DNA of 16,920 nt from Clostridia bacterium. GTDB lineage: Bacteria > Bacillota > DULZ01. Position 1 is the first letter of the stretch, and each line of letters opens with the position of its first letter. Below are positions 1 to 7,490 of the stretch, piece after piece. Below the pieces are notes generated by a model. That model was not told the origin of the DNA. It was given only the letters and a program-made list of their open reading frames with translations, and ran no database searches. The position numbers were made by a program, and so were the translations under genes. Location: positions 1 to 16,920 of the forward strand of contig JAAYOX010000124.1 of NCBI GenBank assembly GCA_012520135.1, given 5' to 3'.

Positions 1-737
1 ACTGAAACTTGTGGTTCATCGTTGCCGAGAACACTTAACTCGATTTCCCGTCCTACTACATTCTCCTCCACCACCAGCTTACGATCATACTTGGCGGCCA
101 AATCAAGTGCCTTAATCAAACCTTCCCGCTCACCGGCTTTGGAGATGCCCACACTGGAGCCCAAGTTGGCAGGTTTCACAAAACAGGGGTATCCTATTTC
201 TCTCTCAATTTGATCCAATATTTGTTCAGGCCTTTGCTGCCAATCTTTACGCAAGAATCCCAGAAAACGCGCCTGGGGAAATCCATGCTGGGCAAACACT
301 CTTTTCATCATGATCTTATCCATCCCAACCGAAGACCCTAAAACACCGCCGCCCACATAAGGCAGATTGGCCAATTCCAGCAGACCCTGGACACAACCGT
401 CTTCTCCATAGGTACCGTGAAGTACCGGAAATACCACATCAATCTGATCAGCCAGCAGGGCCTCATAAGCCCCCGGATGGTCCAAGGAAACTAACCTCCG
501 GAAAGTAGGATCTACCGACAAGGTGACAGGTAGCAAATCCCCGGTAAATCCCTCCTCCAGCACTCTTTCGGGGGTAGTGCCCAGTAACCAACGACCCTCC
601 TTGGTTATTCCCACAGGCAAAACATCATATCTATCTTTATCTAAAGCATTGATGACTGAATTCGACGACTGTAGCGATACCTCATGTTCTCCGGAACGCC
701 CTCCAAACAACACCATTACTTTTAGTTTCCCTGCCAT
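1..737 (-). CDS. ddl: D-alanine--D-alanine ligase, N-terminal part (3' end off window)
   Basis: ATP-dependent ligase that joins two D-alanines for peptidoglycan precursors in the cytoplasm. The reading frame is open from the ATG at 735-737 to the left edge, giving 245 residues and no stop. Family motifs seen: GGRSGEHEVS at residues 12-21 (E17 matches the N-terminal catalytic Glu of Ddl), HGTYGEDG at 107-114, YVGGGVLGSSVGMDK at 127-141, the ATP-grasp lysine motif FVKPANLGSSVG at 186-197, and EIELSVLG at 231-238. The omega loop and the Mg-binding C-terminal residues lie off the window, so D-Ala versus D-Lac specificity cannot be judged. The start is supported by GGGGTGA five bases upstream. It follows the hisIE terminator on the same strand, so it is probably its own unit; a weak CTGACA-18-GATAAA promoter-like pair lies in the 85 bp before it. 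Confidence 0.93.
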   Translation of the reverse strand, partial: MAGKLKVMVLFGGRSGEHEVSLQSSNSVINALDKDRYDVLPVGITKEGRWLLGTTPERVLEEGFTGDLLPVTLSVDPTFRRLVSLDHPGAYEALLADQIDVVFPVLHGTYGEDGCVQGLLELANLPYVGGGVLGSSVGMDKIMMKRVFAQHGFPQARFLGFLRKDWQQRPEQILDQIEREIGYPCFVKPANLGSSVGISKAGEREGLIKALDLAAKYDRKLVVEENVVGREIELSVLGNDEPQVS

Positions 738-822
738 TGTAGTCACCCCATTACCATATTCATCTTTATCCTATGCTGAATTTCATGCTGTCAGACTACT
801 TACCTCAGGCTTTTATTATAAC

Positions 823-848
823 AAAAACTCCTCTGCTGAGGAGGAGTT
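823..848 (-). terminator. Intrinsic terminator ending the his operon
   Basis: On the minus strand an 8-bp stem AACTCCTC/GAGGAGTT with a 7-base loop runs straight into TTTTTG. It begins 4 bases after the hisIE stop codon, so it is the natural end of the histidine operon and separates it from ddl. Confidence 0.8.
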
Positions 849-851
849 CTG

Positions 852-1523
852 CTATTTTCTACGTTCTGCCAGTTCAGCGGCAATAGCCCCCAAATCCACT
901 TCTTGTTGCGCCAACAGGACCAATAAATGATAGATTAAGTCCGATACCTCATAAACAATTTCTTCCCGTTTTTCATTTTTAGAGGCAATAATCACTTCCG
1001 AGGCTTCTTCTCCAACTTTTTTAAGGATTTTGTCCAGCCCTTTATTAAACAAATAAGTAGTATAAGAGCCTTCGGGCATTTCAGCTTTTCGCTGCTCAAT
1101 CACTTCCGCCAGTTCACCTAAAATATTCCCTAGCCGGCGGGCTTCATTCATAGTCGACCGGTCTTCCTCTTGGATAACTCCTTCAGGGGTGATCCGGTTA
1201 TGAAAACAGGAATGGTAACCTTTATGGCATGCCGCTCCCGCCTGTCGTACCTGCATCAGGACCGTATCGGCATCACAATCATAATAAATGGCCTGGACCT
1301 CTTGGTAATGACCTGAAGTGGCACCTTTATGCCACAGTTCCTGACGACTCCTGCTGTAAAACCAGGTTGTCCCGGTTTCAAGGGTCTTCAGCAAGGCTTC
1401 CCGGTTCTGGTAAGCCAACATCAATACCTCTCCCGTATCCACCTCCTGGACAATGGCCGGAATTAAACCATGGCTGTTAAACTTTAATTGTTCAACAAAA
1501 TCTTTGCTTAAATCGATTTTCAC
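852..1523 (-). CDS. hisIE: Bifunctional phosphoribosyl-AMP cyclohydrolase / phosphoribosyl-ATP pyrophosphatase HisIE
   Basis: Carries steps 2 and 3 of histidine synthesis: the C-terminal HisE domain hydrolyses phosphoribosyl-ATP to phosphoribosyl-AMP, and the N-terminal HisI domain opens the adenine ring. Visible in 223 residues: the HisI domain (about 1-120) with [15 protein letters not shown], the metal site YDCDAD at 81-86, and the zinc cysteines C99 and C106 in [10 protein letters not shown]; then the HisE domain (about 130-223) with [17 protein letters not shown] and [13 protein letters not shown]. The length fits fused HisIE proteins. It starts with GTG inside a 4-base GTGA overlap with the hisF stop, which implies translational coupling. 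It is the last gene of the operon. Confidence 0.96.
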   Translation of the reverse strand: MKIDLSKDFVEQLKFNSHGLIPAIVQEVDTGEVLMLAYQNREALLKTLETGTTWFYSRSRQELWHKGATSGHYQEVQAIYYDCDADTVLMQVRQAGAACHKGYHSCFHNRITPEGVIQEEDRSTMNEARRLGNILGELAEVIEQRKAEMPEGSYTTYLFNKGLDKILKKVGEEASEVIIASKNEKREEIVYEVSDLIYHLLVLLAQQEVDLGAIAAELAERRK

Positions 1524-2275
1524 AGTTTCACCTCCAGGCCCTTTGTCGCAAGAAAAGCTTTAGCTTCCCTAATTGTAACTTTCCCGTAATGGAAAATAGA
1601 GGCGGCCAATACGGCGTCCGCCTGTCCCTGGGTCAGACCTTCGTACAAGTGTTCCAAACTGCCGGCCCCTCCTGAAGCAATAACCGGAATCCCGGCTCTT
1701 TCCCGCACCAGGCGAGTTAATTCCAGGTCATAACCATCCTGGGTACCGTCCCGGTCAACGCTGGTCAATAAGATCTCCGTCGCCCCCAGTGAAGCAACCC
1801 TTTCTGCCCAAGCCAATGCATCAATACCTGTTCCTTTTTTCCCACCGCTAATACACACTTCCCACTGTTCAATGCCAACTTTTTTGGCATCAATGGCAAC
1901 CACGATGCCTGCCCGGGGAAAACTTTGGGCTGCTTCCTTGATTAATTCCGGCCGCTGTACCGCTGCAGTATTAACGGACACTTTGTCAACTCCTGCGCTG
2001 AGAATCAGCTCAATATCCTGAACTGTGCGTAAACCGCCTCCAAAAATAAGGGGTATGGAGAGATTAGACCTGATGTTCCTGATGATCTCCAGCATCATAG
2101 GTCTTTCGGCAGAGTTACCTTGAATATCCAAAACGACTAATTCATCGGCTCCGGCCTTTTCATAATGAGCAGCCAATTCCACCGGGTCTCCGGCGTCTTT
2201 CAAGCCTACAAAATTAACTCCTTTAACTACCCTGCCTCCTTTAATATCCAGGCAGGGAATAATTTTTTTCATCAT
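1520..2275 (-). CDS. hisF: Imidazole glycerol phosphate synthase cyclase subunit HisF
   Basis: Beta/alpha-barrel cyclase that uses ammonia, normally delivered by the glutaminase HisH, to turn PRFAR into imidazole glycerol phosphate and AICAR. The 251 residues match the family. Catalytic aspartates are present as D10 ([11 protein letters not shown]) and D129 (VAIDAK); phosphate-binding loops GGGLRT and IASGGAG are present. The ammonia-gate positions known from Thermotoga HisF read K4, E45, K98 and E167, with Lys instead of the usual Arg at the first. The normally LDI-[TS]-A-S segment reads LDIQGN at 49-54, which is unusual. Two ATGs (2275 and 2272) are possible; AAGGG lies close to both. No hisH gene is found in this operon (see findings). 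AICAR released here feeds PurH, encoded about 8 kb away. Confidence 0.93.
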   Translation of the reverse strand: MMKKIIPCLDIKGGRVVKGVNFVGLKDAGDPVELAAHYEKAGADELVVLDIQGNSAERPMMLEIIRNIRSNLSIPLIFGGGLRTVQDIELILSAGVDKVSVNTAAVQRPELIKEAAQSFPRAGIVVAIDAKKVGIEQWEVCISGGKKGTGIDALAWAERVASLGATEILLTSVDRDGTQDGYDLELTRLVRERAGIPVIASGGAGSLEHLYEGLTQGQADAVLAASIFHYGKVTIREAKAFLATKGLEVKL

Positions 2276-2292
2276 CCCTTCACCCCTGCCGG

Positions 2293-3015
2293 TTATTTGA
2301 GCAGTCTAATGGCTTCCTCCAGATCTACAGTCCCCATATAAAGGGCTTTGCCTATAATAACACCTTCCAGTCCTACGGCTTCCAATTCCTTCAAGGAAAA
2401 GAGATCGTTCATGTCTGAGACTCCACCGGCAGCAATTATTTTTAATCCTAATTTTTCCGCTACTAAACGGGTACTCTCGATGTTAGGACCCTTCATAGTA
2501 CCGTCTCGCCGGGTATCAGTAAAAATAATGCGGGTCACTCCCCAATCTTTGACCTCCTGGCCTAGTTCCAAAAAAGTCTTCTCCACCGTAGATTCCCAGC
2601 CCTCAACTGCTACTAAACCGTCTTTGGAATCGATGCCCACTGCAATCCGCTCTCCATGCTCCCGGCAGGCTGCCTGGACCAGATCCGGCTCAGCAATGGC
2701 GGCAGTGCCCAAAATGACTCTTTCAACCCCCGCATCCATCACCTTCTGTACCATTTCCATACTGCGGATGCCGCCCCCCAGTTGTAAAGGCACTTCAACT
2801 GCCTCCGCGATCTGGTGCACGACCTCCAAGTTCTGGGGTGCACCGACGAAAGCCCCGTCTAAATCCACCAGATGAAGCATAGGTGCTCCCATATCAACCC
2901 ATTGTTTGGCCATTTCCACCGGATCATCTGAAAACACGGTAGTTTGCCGGGGATCACCCTGGATCAGGCGTACGCACTGCCCTTCCCGTAAGTCGATTGC
3001 CGGAATAATTAACAC
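2293..3015 (-). CDS. hisA: ProFAR isomerase HisA
   Basis: Phosphoribosylformimino-AICAR-phosphate ribotide isomerase, a beta/alpha-barrel Amadori isomerase of histidine synthesis. From the GTG at 3013-3015 it encodes 240 residues, the normal length, beginning IIPAIDLREG. The two catalytic aspartates are D8 (PAIDL) and D129 (VGIDSKDG); phosphate-binding glycine loops LGGGIRS and AAGGVS and the TDTRRDGTMKGPN segment are present. The frame stays open upstream to 3141, but that extension overlaps the end of hisB, has no family similarity and is not needed: GGGGGA sits 6 bases before the GTG. Only 28 bases separate it from hisB, so there is no room for the hisH gene that often lies here. Confidence 0.95.
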   Translation of the reverse strand: MLIIPAIDLREGQCVRLIQGDPRQTTVFSDDPVEMAKQWVDMGAPMLHLVDLDGAFVGAPQNLEVVHQIAEAVEVPLQLGGGIRSMEMVQKVMDAGVERVILGTAAIAEPDLVQAACREHGERIAVGIDSKDGLVAVEGWESTVEKTFLELGQEVKDWGVTRIIFTDTRRDGTMKGPNIESTRLVAEKLGLKIIAAGGVSDMNDLFSLKELEAVGLEGVIIGKALYMGTVDLEEAIRLLK

Positions 3016-3043
3016 TTTTTTTCCCCCGTTCCAGAATGTATTC

Positions 3044-3631
3044 TTATAAAAGTCCCTTGGTGGAAGGAATCCCTGCTTCCCGGGGATCCAGAGCCACCGC
3101 TTCCCGTAATGCCCTGCCACAAGCTTTAAATACGGCTTCAATGATATGGTGGGTATTGGAACCGGTCTCTTGCTTGATATGCAACGTAATTCCTCCGTGG
3201 TTCACGAATGCCCGCCAAAACTCTTCCACCAGCTCCGTATCAAAACTACCTACTTTTGGACTGGGCAGTAAAACCTGCATGCCCAAATAAGGACGGCCGC
3301 TCAAATCCACCACTGCCAGCATTAAGGTTTCATCCATTGGTACCCAGGCACTGCCATAACGGTTGACACCTCTTTTATCCCCTACAGCTTGGTTAAACGC
3401 TTTGCCCAGGCAGATACCTAAATCTTCAACAGTATGGTGGGCATCCACTTCCAAATCACCGCTAACCTCAAGATTTAAGTTAAAGCCACCATGACGAACA
3501 AACAAATGAAGCATGTGATCGAAAAAACCTACTCCCGTTTTGCCGGTAAGCAGCCCTTGACCGTCTAAGTCCAACTCCAGCCAAATATTAGTTTCCCCTG
3601 TTTCCCTTTTCACCGTCGCCTTTCTGCCCAT
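3044..3631 (-). CDS. hisB: Imidazoleglycerol-phosphate dehydratase HisB
   Basis: Mn-dependent dehydratase that converts imidazole glycerol phosphate to imidazole acetol phosphate. It is the monofunctional 195-residue bacterial form, with no fused histidinol-phosphatase domain. Metal-ligand motifs are all visible: FFDHMLHLF around 36-44, DAHHTVED with H65, H66 and E69, and NTHHIIEAVFKACGRAL with H161, H162 and E165. The ATG at 3629-3631 is preceded by GGGGTGGGA. It lies 20 bases after hisD, with no hisC between, although the next substrate is the HisC keto acid; hisC must be encoded elsewhere or replaced by another aminotransferase. Confidence 0.96.
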   Translation of the reverse strand: MGRKATVKRETGETNIWLELDLDGQGLLTGKTGVGFFDHMLHLFVRHGGFNLNLEVSGDLEVDAHHTVEDLGICLGKAFNQAVGDKRGVNRYGSAWVPMDETLMLAVVDLSGRPYLGMQVLLPSPKVGSFDTELVEEFWRAFVNHGGITLHIKQETGSNTHHIIEAVFKACGRALREAVALDPREAGIPSTKGLL

Positions 3632-3651
3632 AGTTTCCCACCCCTTATTCT

Positions 3652-4932
3652 TTACTCCCTCCTCACTGTAACGGCCCTGGCATGAGCATCCAATCCTTCC
3701 ACTGATGCCAATTCTTCAATTGCCGCTGCCACAGCACGGAGACCTTCTTTGGTATAGCTGATTAGGCTGGTCTTTTTCAAGTACATATCTACGTTAAGAG
3801 GTGATGAAAAACGGGCGGTACCACCGGTAGGCAGCACATGATTAGGCCCTGCATAATAATCACCTAAAGATTCCGGGGAGTAGTGCCCCAGAAAAACAGC
3901 GCCGGCATTCTTAACCCGGCTCAGCCAGGTAATAGGTTCCTTTAGGCACAGTTCCAGGTGCTCCGGAGCAAACCGGTTGGCCAGTTCCATCCCTTCCTCC
4001 AAATCAGAAGTCAAAATCACGGCACTTTTATTGTCTAGAGATTCCCTGGCTATTTCAGCCCGGGGCAGCAGGGACAATTGTCTTTCCACTTCTTGCACCG
4101 TTTGCTTAGCCAATCCCTCTTCCGGGGTCACTAAGATTGCCCTGGCCATGGGATCGTGCTCGGCCTGAGACAATAAATCTGCCGCCAAGTAAACCGGGTT
4201 GGCGGTTTCGTCTGCTACCACCAGAATTTCACTGGGCCCTGCCAGCATATCGATATCCACGTCACCATAACAGATTTTTTTGGCCATAGTCACATAAATA
4301 TTGCCGGGTCCTACAATTTTATCCACCGGAGCAATCGTTTCCGTACCATAAGTTAAGGCTGCCACTGCCTGAGCTCCGCCTAGTTTATAGATTTCTTTTA
4401 CTCCAGCTTCATGGGCAGCCACTAGAGTAAAAGGATTGACCTCCCCTGTATTACTCGGAGGAGATACCATTACCAATTCCTCGACTCCCGCCACTACTCC
4501 CGGCAAGGCAGTCATCAAGACAGAAGAAGGATAAGCAGCCCTGCCCCCGGGCACGTAGAGACCTACTCTGGCCAACGGCCGGTACAACTGTCCCACCATA
4601 TTACCTACTTCATCTAACTGCCACCAGGATTTTTGCATTTGCTGTTGATGAAACCGGAGAATATTCTCTTTAGCTTGCCGTAAGGCCTTTAAAAATTCAG
4701 GCGAAACTTTGTGGTAAGCTGCCTGGATTTCTTCGCCGGTAACCTTAAGTCCGGTCAGTCTAAGATCTGCTCCGTCAAAACGCTCGGTATATTCATAAAG
4801 TGCTTCGTCTCCCCTTTGCCGCACAGACTGAACAATCTCCGTTACCTGGGGAAGTACCTCTTCACCGCCGATTTGTCCTGCCTTGATTAGTTCTTCTACC
4901 AAAGGATCTTTGCTTTTGATGATTTTTAACAC
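3652..4932 (-). CDS. hisD: Histidinol dehydrogenase HisD
   Basis: NAD-linked four-electron oxidation of L-histidinol to L-histidine, the last step of the pathway. The 426-residue length is standard. Expected zinc ligands are visible as Q256 and H259 (SQAEHDP), D358 (LGDYYAGPNHVLPT) and H417 (GLDAHARAV); the catalytic Glu-His pair is E324-H325 (FAPEHLEL). The cofactor-side motifs YVPGGRAAYPSSVLM and VGPGN are intact. It starts with GTG only 3 bases after the hisG stop, with GGGGG upstream of the start overlapping the hisG end, so it is translated as part of the operon. Confidence 0.97.
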   Translation of the reverse strand: MLKIIKSKDPLVEELIKAGQIGGEEVLPQVTEIVQSVRQRGDEALYEYTERFDGADLRLTGLKVTGEEIQAAYHKVSPEFLKALRQAKENILRFHQQQMQKSWWQLDEVGNMVGQLYRPLARVGLYVPGGRAAYPSSVLMTALPGVVAGVEELVMVSPPSNTGEVNPFTLVAAHEAGVKEIYKLGGAQAVAALTYGTETIAPVDKIVGPGNIYVTMAKKICYGDVDIDMLAGPSEILVVADETANPVYLAADLLSQAEHDPMARAILVTPEEGLAKQTVQEVERQLSLLPRAEIARESLDNKSAVILTSDLEEGMELANRFAPEHLELCLKEPITWLSRVKNAGAVFLGHYSPESLGDYYAGPNHVLPTGGTARFSSPLNVDMYLKKTSLISYTKEGLRAVAAAIEELASVEGLDAHARAVTVRRE

Positions 4933-4935
4933 CGG

Positions 4936-5607
4936 TTAGCCCCCATTTCCCACTACTTGCTTTAACCTTTGAACCAGTGGTTCCAATCGCTGGTATTCCA
5001 TTCGATAGCTTACCCGATTAGCAATCAGCCTAGCAGTAGCGCTGAAAATATCACTGACCGCTACCAACTGGTTTTCCTTTAAGGTTCTCCCTGTCGAAAC
5101 TATATCCACAATCATCTCTGCCAACCCCACCCTTGGGGCCAATTCAATATTGCCATGGAGCTTAATCACTTCCACTTGCATTCCCAAAGACATAAAATAT
5201 TTTTCCGCTACCCGAGGAAACTTGGAAGCAACTCTTTTATGGTTTAGCTTCCTTAAATCGGGCTTTCCTTCAACCATAATAGCCTGAGCCGAAGTTTCCG
5301 GCAAAGCTACCACAAACCGGCAAAACCCGAATTTCAAATCAACCAGCTCAAATACATCCGCTCCTGCTTCCTCAATAGTATCTTTACCTACAACTCCTAA
5401 ATCGGCGGCGCCGTGATCCACGTATACCGGAATGTCCGTAGGACGACAAATAATATAACGACAATTCTCCTGGGGATACTCAAACAGAAGTTGCCGGGAA
5501 TCAGTCTTCAACCCCTCGATTGGCAGACCTGCCTGACCAAGAACTGCTATCGCTTCCTCTCCCAGTTTCCCTTTTGGCAGAGCAATAGTTAAAAGATTGC
5601 TAGACAT
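4936..5607 (-). CDS. hisG: ATP phosphoribosyltransferase catalytic subunit, short form HisG
   Basis: First committed step: ATP plus PRPP to phosphoribosyl-ATP. At 223 residues this is the short HisG, which lacks the C-terminal ACT-like feedback domain of the long form and works only in a hetero-octamer with HisZ. Visible: N-terminal LTIALPKGKLGEEA at 6-19, the VVGKDTIEE and FGFCRFVVA segments of the periplasmic-binding-protein-like fold, and the PRPP loop VDIVSTGRTLKEN at 167-179. The ATG lies inside an 8-base overlap with the end of hisZ (ATGTCTAG), preceded by GGGAGG, which couples production of the two partners. Confidence 0.96.
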   Translation of the reverse strand: MSSNLLTIALPKGKLGEEAIAVLGQAGLPIEGLKTDSRQLLFEYPQENCRYIICRPTDIPVYVDHGAADLGVVGKDTIEEAGADVFELVDLKFGFCRFVVALPETSAQAIMVEGKPDLRKLNHKRVASKFPRVAEKYFMSLGMQVEVIKLHGNIELAPRVGLAEMIVDIVSTGRTLKENQLVAVSDIFSATARLIANRVSYRMEYQRLEPLVQRLKQVVGNGG

Positions 5608-6775
5608 CCTCCCGCACCTCCCCCAGTTGAATGAGATTGGCTATCCGTTTGTTAGCCATATAAGCTAATGCCTCTTCACGCGAAACTCCCAATATATCTA
5701 CTTCTACTTTAAGGCCCTGCTGTCTTTGGCGGGCTGCTTCCACCAATCGTTGGGGTAAACTGCCACCGATAATAAAAGCATCAATGGTTTCTTCATCGAC
5801 AGTTGACAAGAGCTGCATTAACCGGTCGATGCCCATGGCAAATCCGACTGCAGGAACTCCCAGCCCAAACTGGCCCAACAAACCATCATACCGGCCTCCA
5901 CCGCAAATGGGGTAACCTAACCCGGCGGCGTAGCCTTCAAAAACAATGCCCGTATAGTAATCCAAATCCCGCAAAATACTGAAATCAAAAAACACATATT
6001 TTGACAGGCCTAAAGCATCCAAGGCCTGGTAGACAGCTTCCAAATCGTCGATGGCCGATAACATGGACGGCGTTCGCACTAACGCCCTTGCTTCCAGCAA
6101 AGCTTCAATGCCGCCCCTTAAAGCCAAAATTTCAATCATTTCCTGTCTCCGTTCCTGAGCCAAGCCCAATTGAGACAGCCTGTTTTCCAATGCCACGTAG
6201 TCTTTACGAGCCATCAACAGCTTGAACTCTTTAATTAGATGAGGAGGCACCCCTGCATCCTCCAGCAGACCGTGGGTTACGGCTACTTGGCCAATGCCCA
6301 CCTGAAAATCAGTAACACCGGCCAGTTTAATGGCTTCCACGGCCAACGCAATAGCTTCGGCATCAGCCCCGGTACCGGAAGCGCCGATCAGCTCTACACC
6401 GCCCTGGTAAAACTCCCTTTGTCTGCCCGCCTGAATAATTTCATACCTGAAAGCATTGCCGAAATAATAAAGACGAATCGGTAAAGGTTCATGACTGAGG
6501 TGCGTAGCTACCATTCTGGCGATAGGAGTGGTTAAATCAGGTCTTAAAGCTAAGATACGTCCATTGGGATCAATCAGTTTATATAGTTGTTCCTCAGAAC
6601 TGCTGCTTTTCAATTGTTCATAATACTCCAGGCTGGGAGGAATAATCTCCCGGTAGCCCCAAGAAGCAAATAAGTCGGAAAGTCCTTCTTCCAGGCAACG
6701 TCTTCTTTGAGCCTCTCCAGGCAATACATCTCTCACTCCGGTAGGGATTTGCCAGATAGCAGGATTAACTACCAT
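5600..6775 (-). CDS. hisZ: ATP phosphoribosyltransferase regulatory subunit HisZ
   Basis: Paralogue of histidyl-tRNA synthetase that activates short HisG and carries the histidine feedback site. The 391 residues contain the class II synthetase core: PTGVRDVLPGEAQRR near 11-25, ALRPDLTTPIARM at 76-88, motif 2-like YYFGNAFRYE at 103-112, LDYYTGIVFEGYA and the glycine loop GGGRYDGLLGQFG near 290, and a motif 3-like AVGFAMGIDRL. The full anticodon-binding domain of HisRS is missing; only about 60 residues follow motif 3. This, plus its position directly before hisG, argues for HisZ rather than HisRS. The RBS is AGAGGTG upstream of the ATG. Confidence 0.95.
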   Translation of the reverse strand: MVVNPAIWQIPTGVRDVLPGEAQRRRCLEEGLSDLFASWGYREIIPPSLEYYEQLKSSSSEEQLYKLIDPNGRILALRPDLTTPIARMVATHLSHEPLPIRLYYFGNAFRYEIIQAGRQREFYQGGVELIGASGTGADAEAIALAVEAIKLAGVTDFQVGIGQVAVTHGLLEDAGVPPHLIKEFKLLMARKDYVALENRLSQLGLAQERRQEMIEILALRGGIEALLEARALVRTPSMLSAIDDLEAVYQALDALGLSKYVFFDFSILRDLDYYTGIVFEGYAAGLGYPICGGGRYDGLLGQFGLGVPAVGFAMGIDRLMQLLSTVDEETIDAFIIGGSLPQRLVEAARQRQQGLKVEVDILGVSREEALAYMANKRIANLIQLGEVREDV

Positions 6776-6795
6776 TCACTACACCTCTTTAGCGT

Positions 6796-6809
6796 GTTAA
6801 AGTATTAAC
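6796..6809. promoter_or_regulatory. Inverted repeat GTTAA-N4-TTAAC between yerC and hisZ
   Basis: A perfect 5-4-5 palindrome, GTTAAAGTATTAAC, lies in the 43-base gap between the yerC stop and hisZ. It could be an operator for the TrpR-like YerC protein (whose E. coli relative binds a GTTAAC-centred palindrome) or simply AT-rich spacer. The assignment is inference. Confidence 0.25.
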
Positions 6810-6818
6810 GCAATGGTA

Positions 6819-7133
6819 TCATTGTTTCCTGCTCCTGTCAATCTCTTTTAAGCGGGCAATAACTAATTTATATCCGTCGGCCCCATAGTTAAGAGAACGT
6901 TTCACTCTACTGATGGTTGCCGTGCTGGCACCGGTAGACTCTGCGATAGCCGTGTAGGTGCAATCCTGGTCTAGCATTTTAGCCACTGCCAACCTTTGGG
7001 CCAAAGACTTTAGCTCTGCCACCGTACAAATATCCTCGAAAAAACGGTAACACTCCTGTATGTCCTCTAAGGCGAGAATCGCTTCAAACAATGCATCAAT
7101 GAAAGGATCCTTAAGTTTGCTTTGGTAAGACAT
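6819..7133 (-). CDS. yerC: YerC/YecD-type TrpR-superfamily regulator, probable histidine operon repressor
   Basis: Small DNA-binding protein of the Trp-repressor superfamily. Visible: EAILALEDIQECYRFFEDICTVAELKSLAQRL, which is characteristic of the YerC/YecD family, followed by the helix-turn-helix TYTAIAESTGASTATISRVKRSLNYG. The preferred start is the ATG at 7131-7133, because AAGGAGGA lies 7 bases before it; the upstream in-frame ATG at 7139 would sit almost on the SD. This gives 104 residues, the same length as B. subtilis YerC as I recall it. Being first in the his operon suggests an autoregulated histidine repressor; relatives next to his genes have been proposed as HisR. No ligand is shown by the sequence. 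Confidence 0.88.
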   Translation of the reverse strand: MSYQSKLKDPFIDALFEAILALEDIQECYRFFEDICTVAELKSLAQRLAVAKMLDQDCTYTAIAESTGASTATISRVKRSLNYGADGYKLVIARLKEIDRSRKQ

Positions 7134-7186
7134 GATCATTCCTCCTTGACCCTTCCTAAATTTGGCGTTACCTTTTTATTCGGCAT

Positions 7187-7213
7187 CAAAGAGTGATTTC
7201 CTGTAACTCTTTG
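7187..7213. promoter_or_regulatory. Candidate operator, inverted repeat CAAAGAGT-N11-ACTCTTTG
   Basis: A perfect 8-bp inverted repeat (7187-7194 and 7206-7213) lies 53 to 80 bases upstream of the yerC start, in the divergent region between the his and met operons. It is well placed for control of the his operon, either as an operator (arm centres about 19 bp apart, nearly two helical turns) or as a stem in the leader RNA. No convincing -35/-10 pair for yerC could be picked out in this gap. Confidence 0.35.
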
Positions 7214-7244
7214 CAGTACTAAAGGGTGTTTGTCCAAAAAAATA

Positions 7245-7273
7245 TTGACCCTATTCTATGTATGTGCTATAGT
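7245..7273 (+). promoter_or_regulatory. Promoter of the metNIQ operon
   Basis: TTGACC at 7245-7250, a 17-base spacer, and TATAGT at 7268-7273. Both hexamers are close to the housekeeping consensus. Transcription would begin near 7280, about 20 bases before the first strand of the riboswitch P1 stem. Confidence 0.8.
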
Positions 7274-7298
7274 ATTTGCAAATGCAATAGGGATTTAC

Positions 7299-7422
7299 TC
7301 TTATCAAGAGTAGGTGGAGGGACTGGCCCTGTGAAACCCGGCAACCACCTTTTGCCTGTTATTTTGACAGGAAGAGGAACGGTGCCAATTCCTGCGGATG
7401 TATTGCATCTGGCAGATGAGAG
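7299..7422 (+). ncRNA. SAM-I (S-box) riboswitch
   Basis: Leader RNA that binds S-adenosylmethionine and shuts off the methionine importer. P1 is formed by CTCTTATC (7299-7306) and GATGAGAG (7415-7422), fully paired with one G-U. Between them are the S-box landmarks: AAGAGTAGGTGGAGGGACTG with the kink-turn side of P2, GGCCCTGTGAAACCCGGCAACC, the P3 arm near 7355-7372, GGTGCCAATTCCTGC, and a P4 hairpin GATGTATTGCATC just before the P1 3' strand. The downstream terminator and the metNIQ genes fit the usual use of this class. Confidence 0.95.
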
Positions 7423-7439
7423 TAGGACAAGGTTTATTT

Positions 7440-7473
7440 CTCTCTGTCTTTAATTTATGCAGGGAGTTTTTTT
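7440..7473 (+). terminator. Riboswitch-controlled terminator (expression platform)
   Basis: CTCTCTGT (7440-7447) pairs with GCAGGGAG (7459-7466), allowing two G-U pairs, and is followed by seven T. Its 5' strand CTCTC can alternatively pair with GAGAG of the P1 3' strand (7418-7422), which would be the antiterminator formed when SAM is low. With SAM bound, P1 holds that strand and the terminator forms. Confidence 0.85.
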
Positions 7474-7490
7474 ATGGGTAGGTGACGCAG

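Noticed and set aside
2348..2875. 175-codon plus-strand open frame.
   Set aside because: It is antisense to hisA with no recognisable protein pattern.
3016..3141. 42-codon upstream extension of hisA.
   Set aside because: It overlaps the end of hisB in another frame, has no HisA similarity, and the GTG at 3015 has a good SD and gives the standard HisA N-terminus.
7226..7453. 75-codon open frame on the plus strand in front of metN.
   Set aside because: It runs through the metNIQ promoter, the SAM riboswitch and part of its terminator; it has no ribosome site and no coding character.
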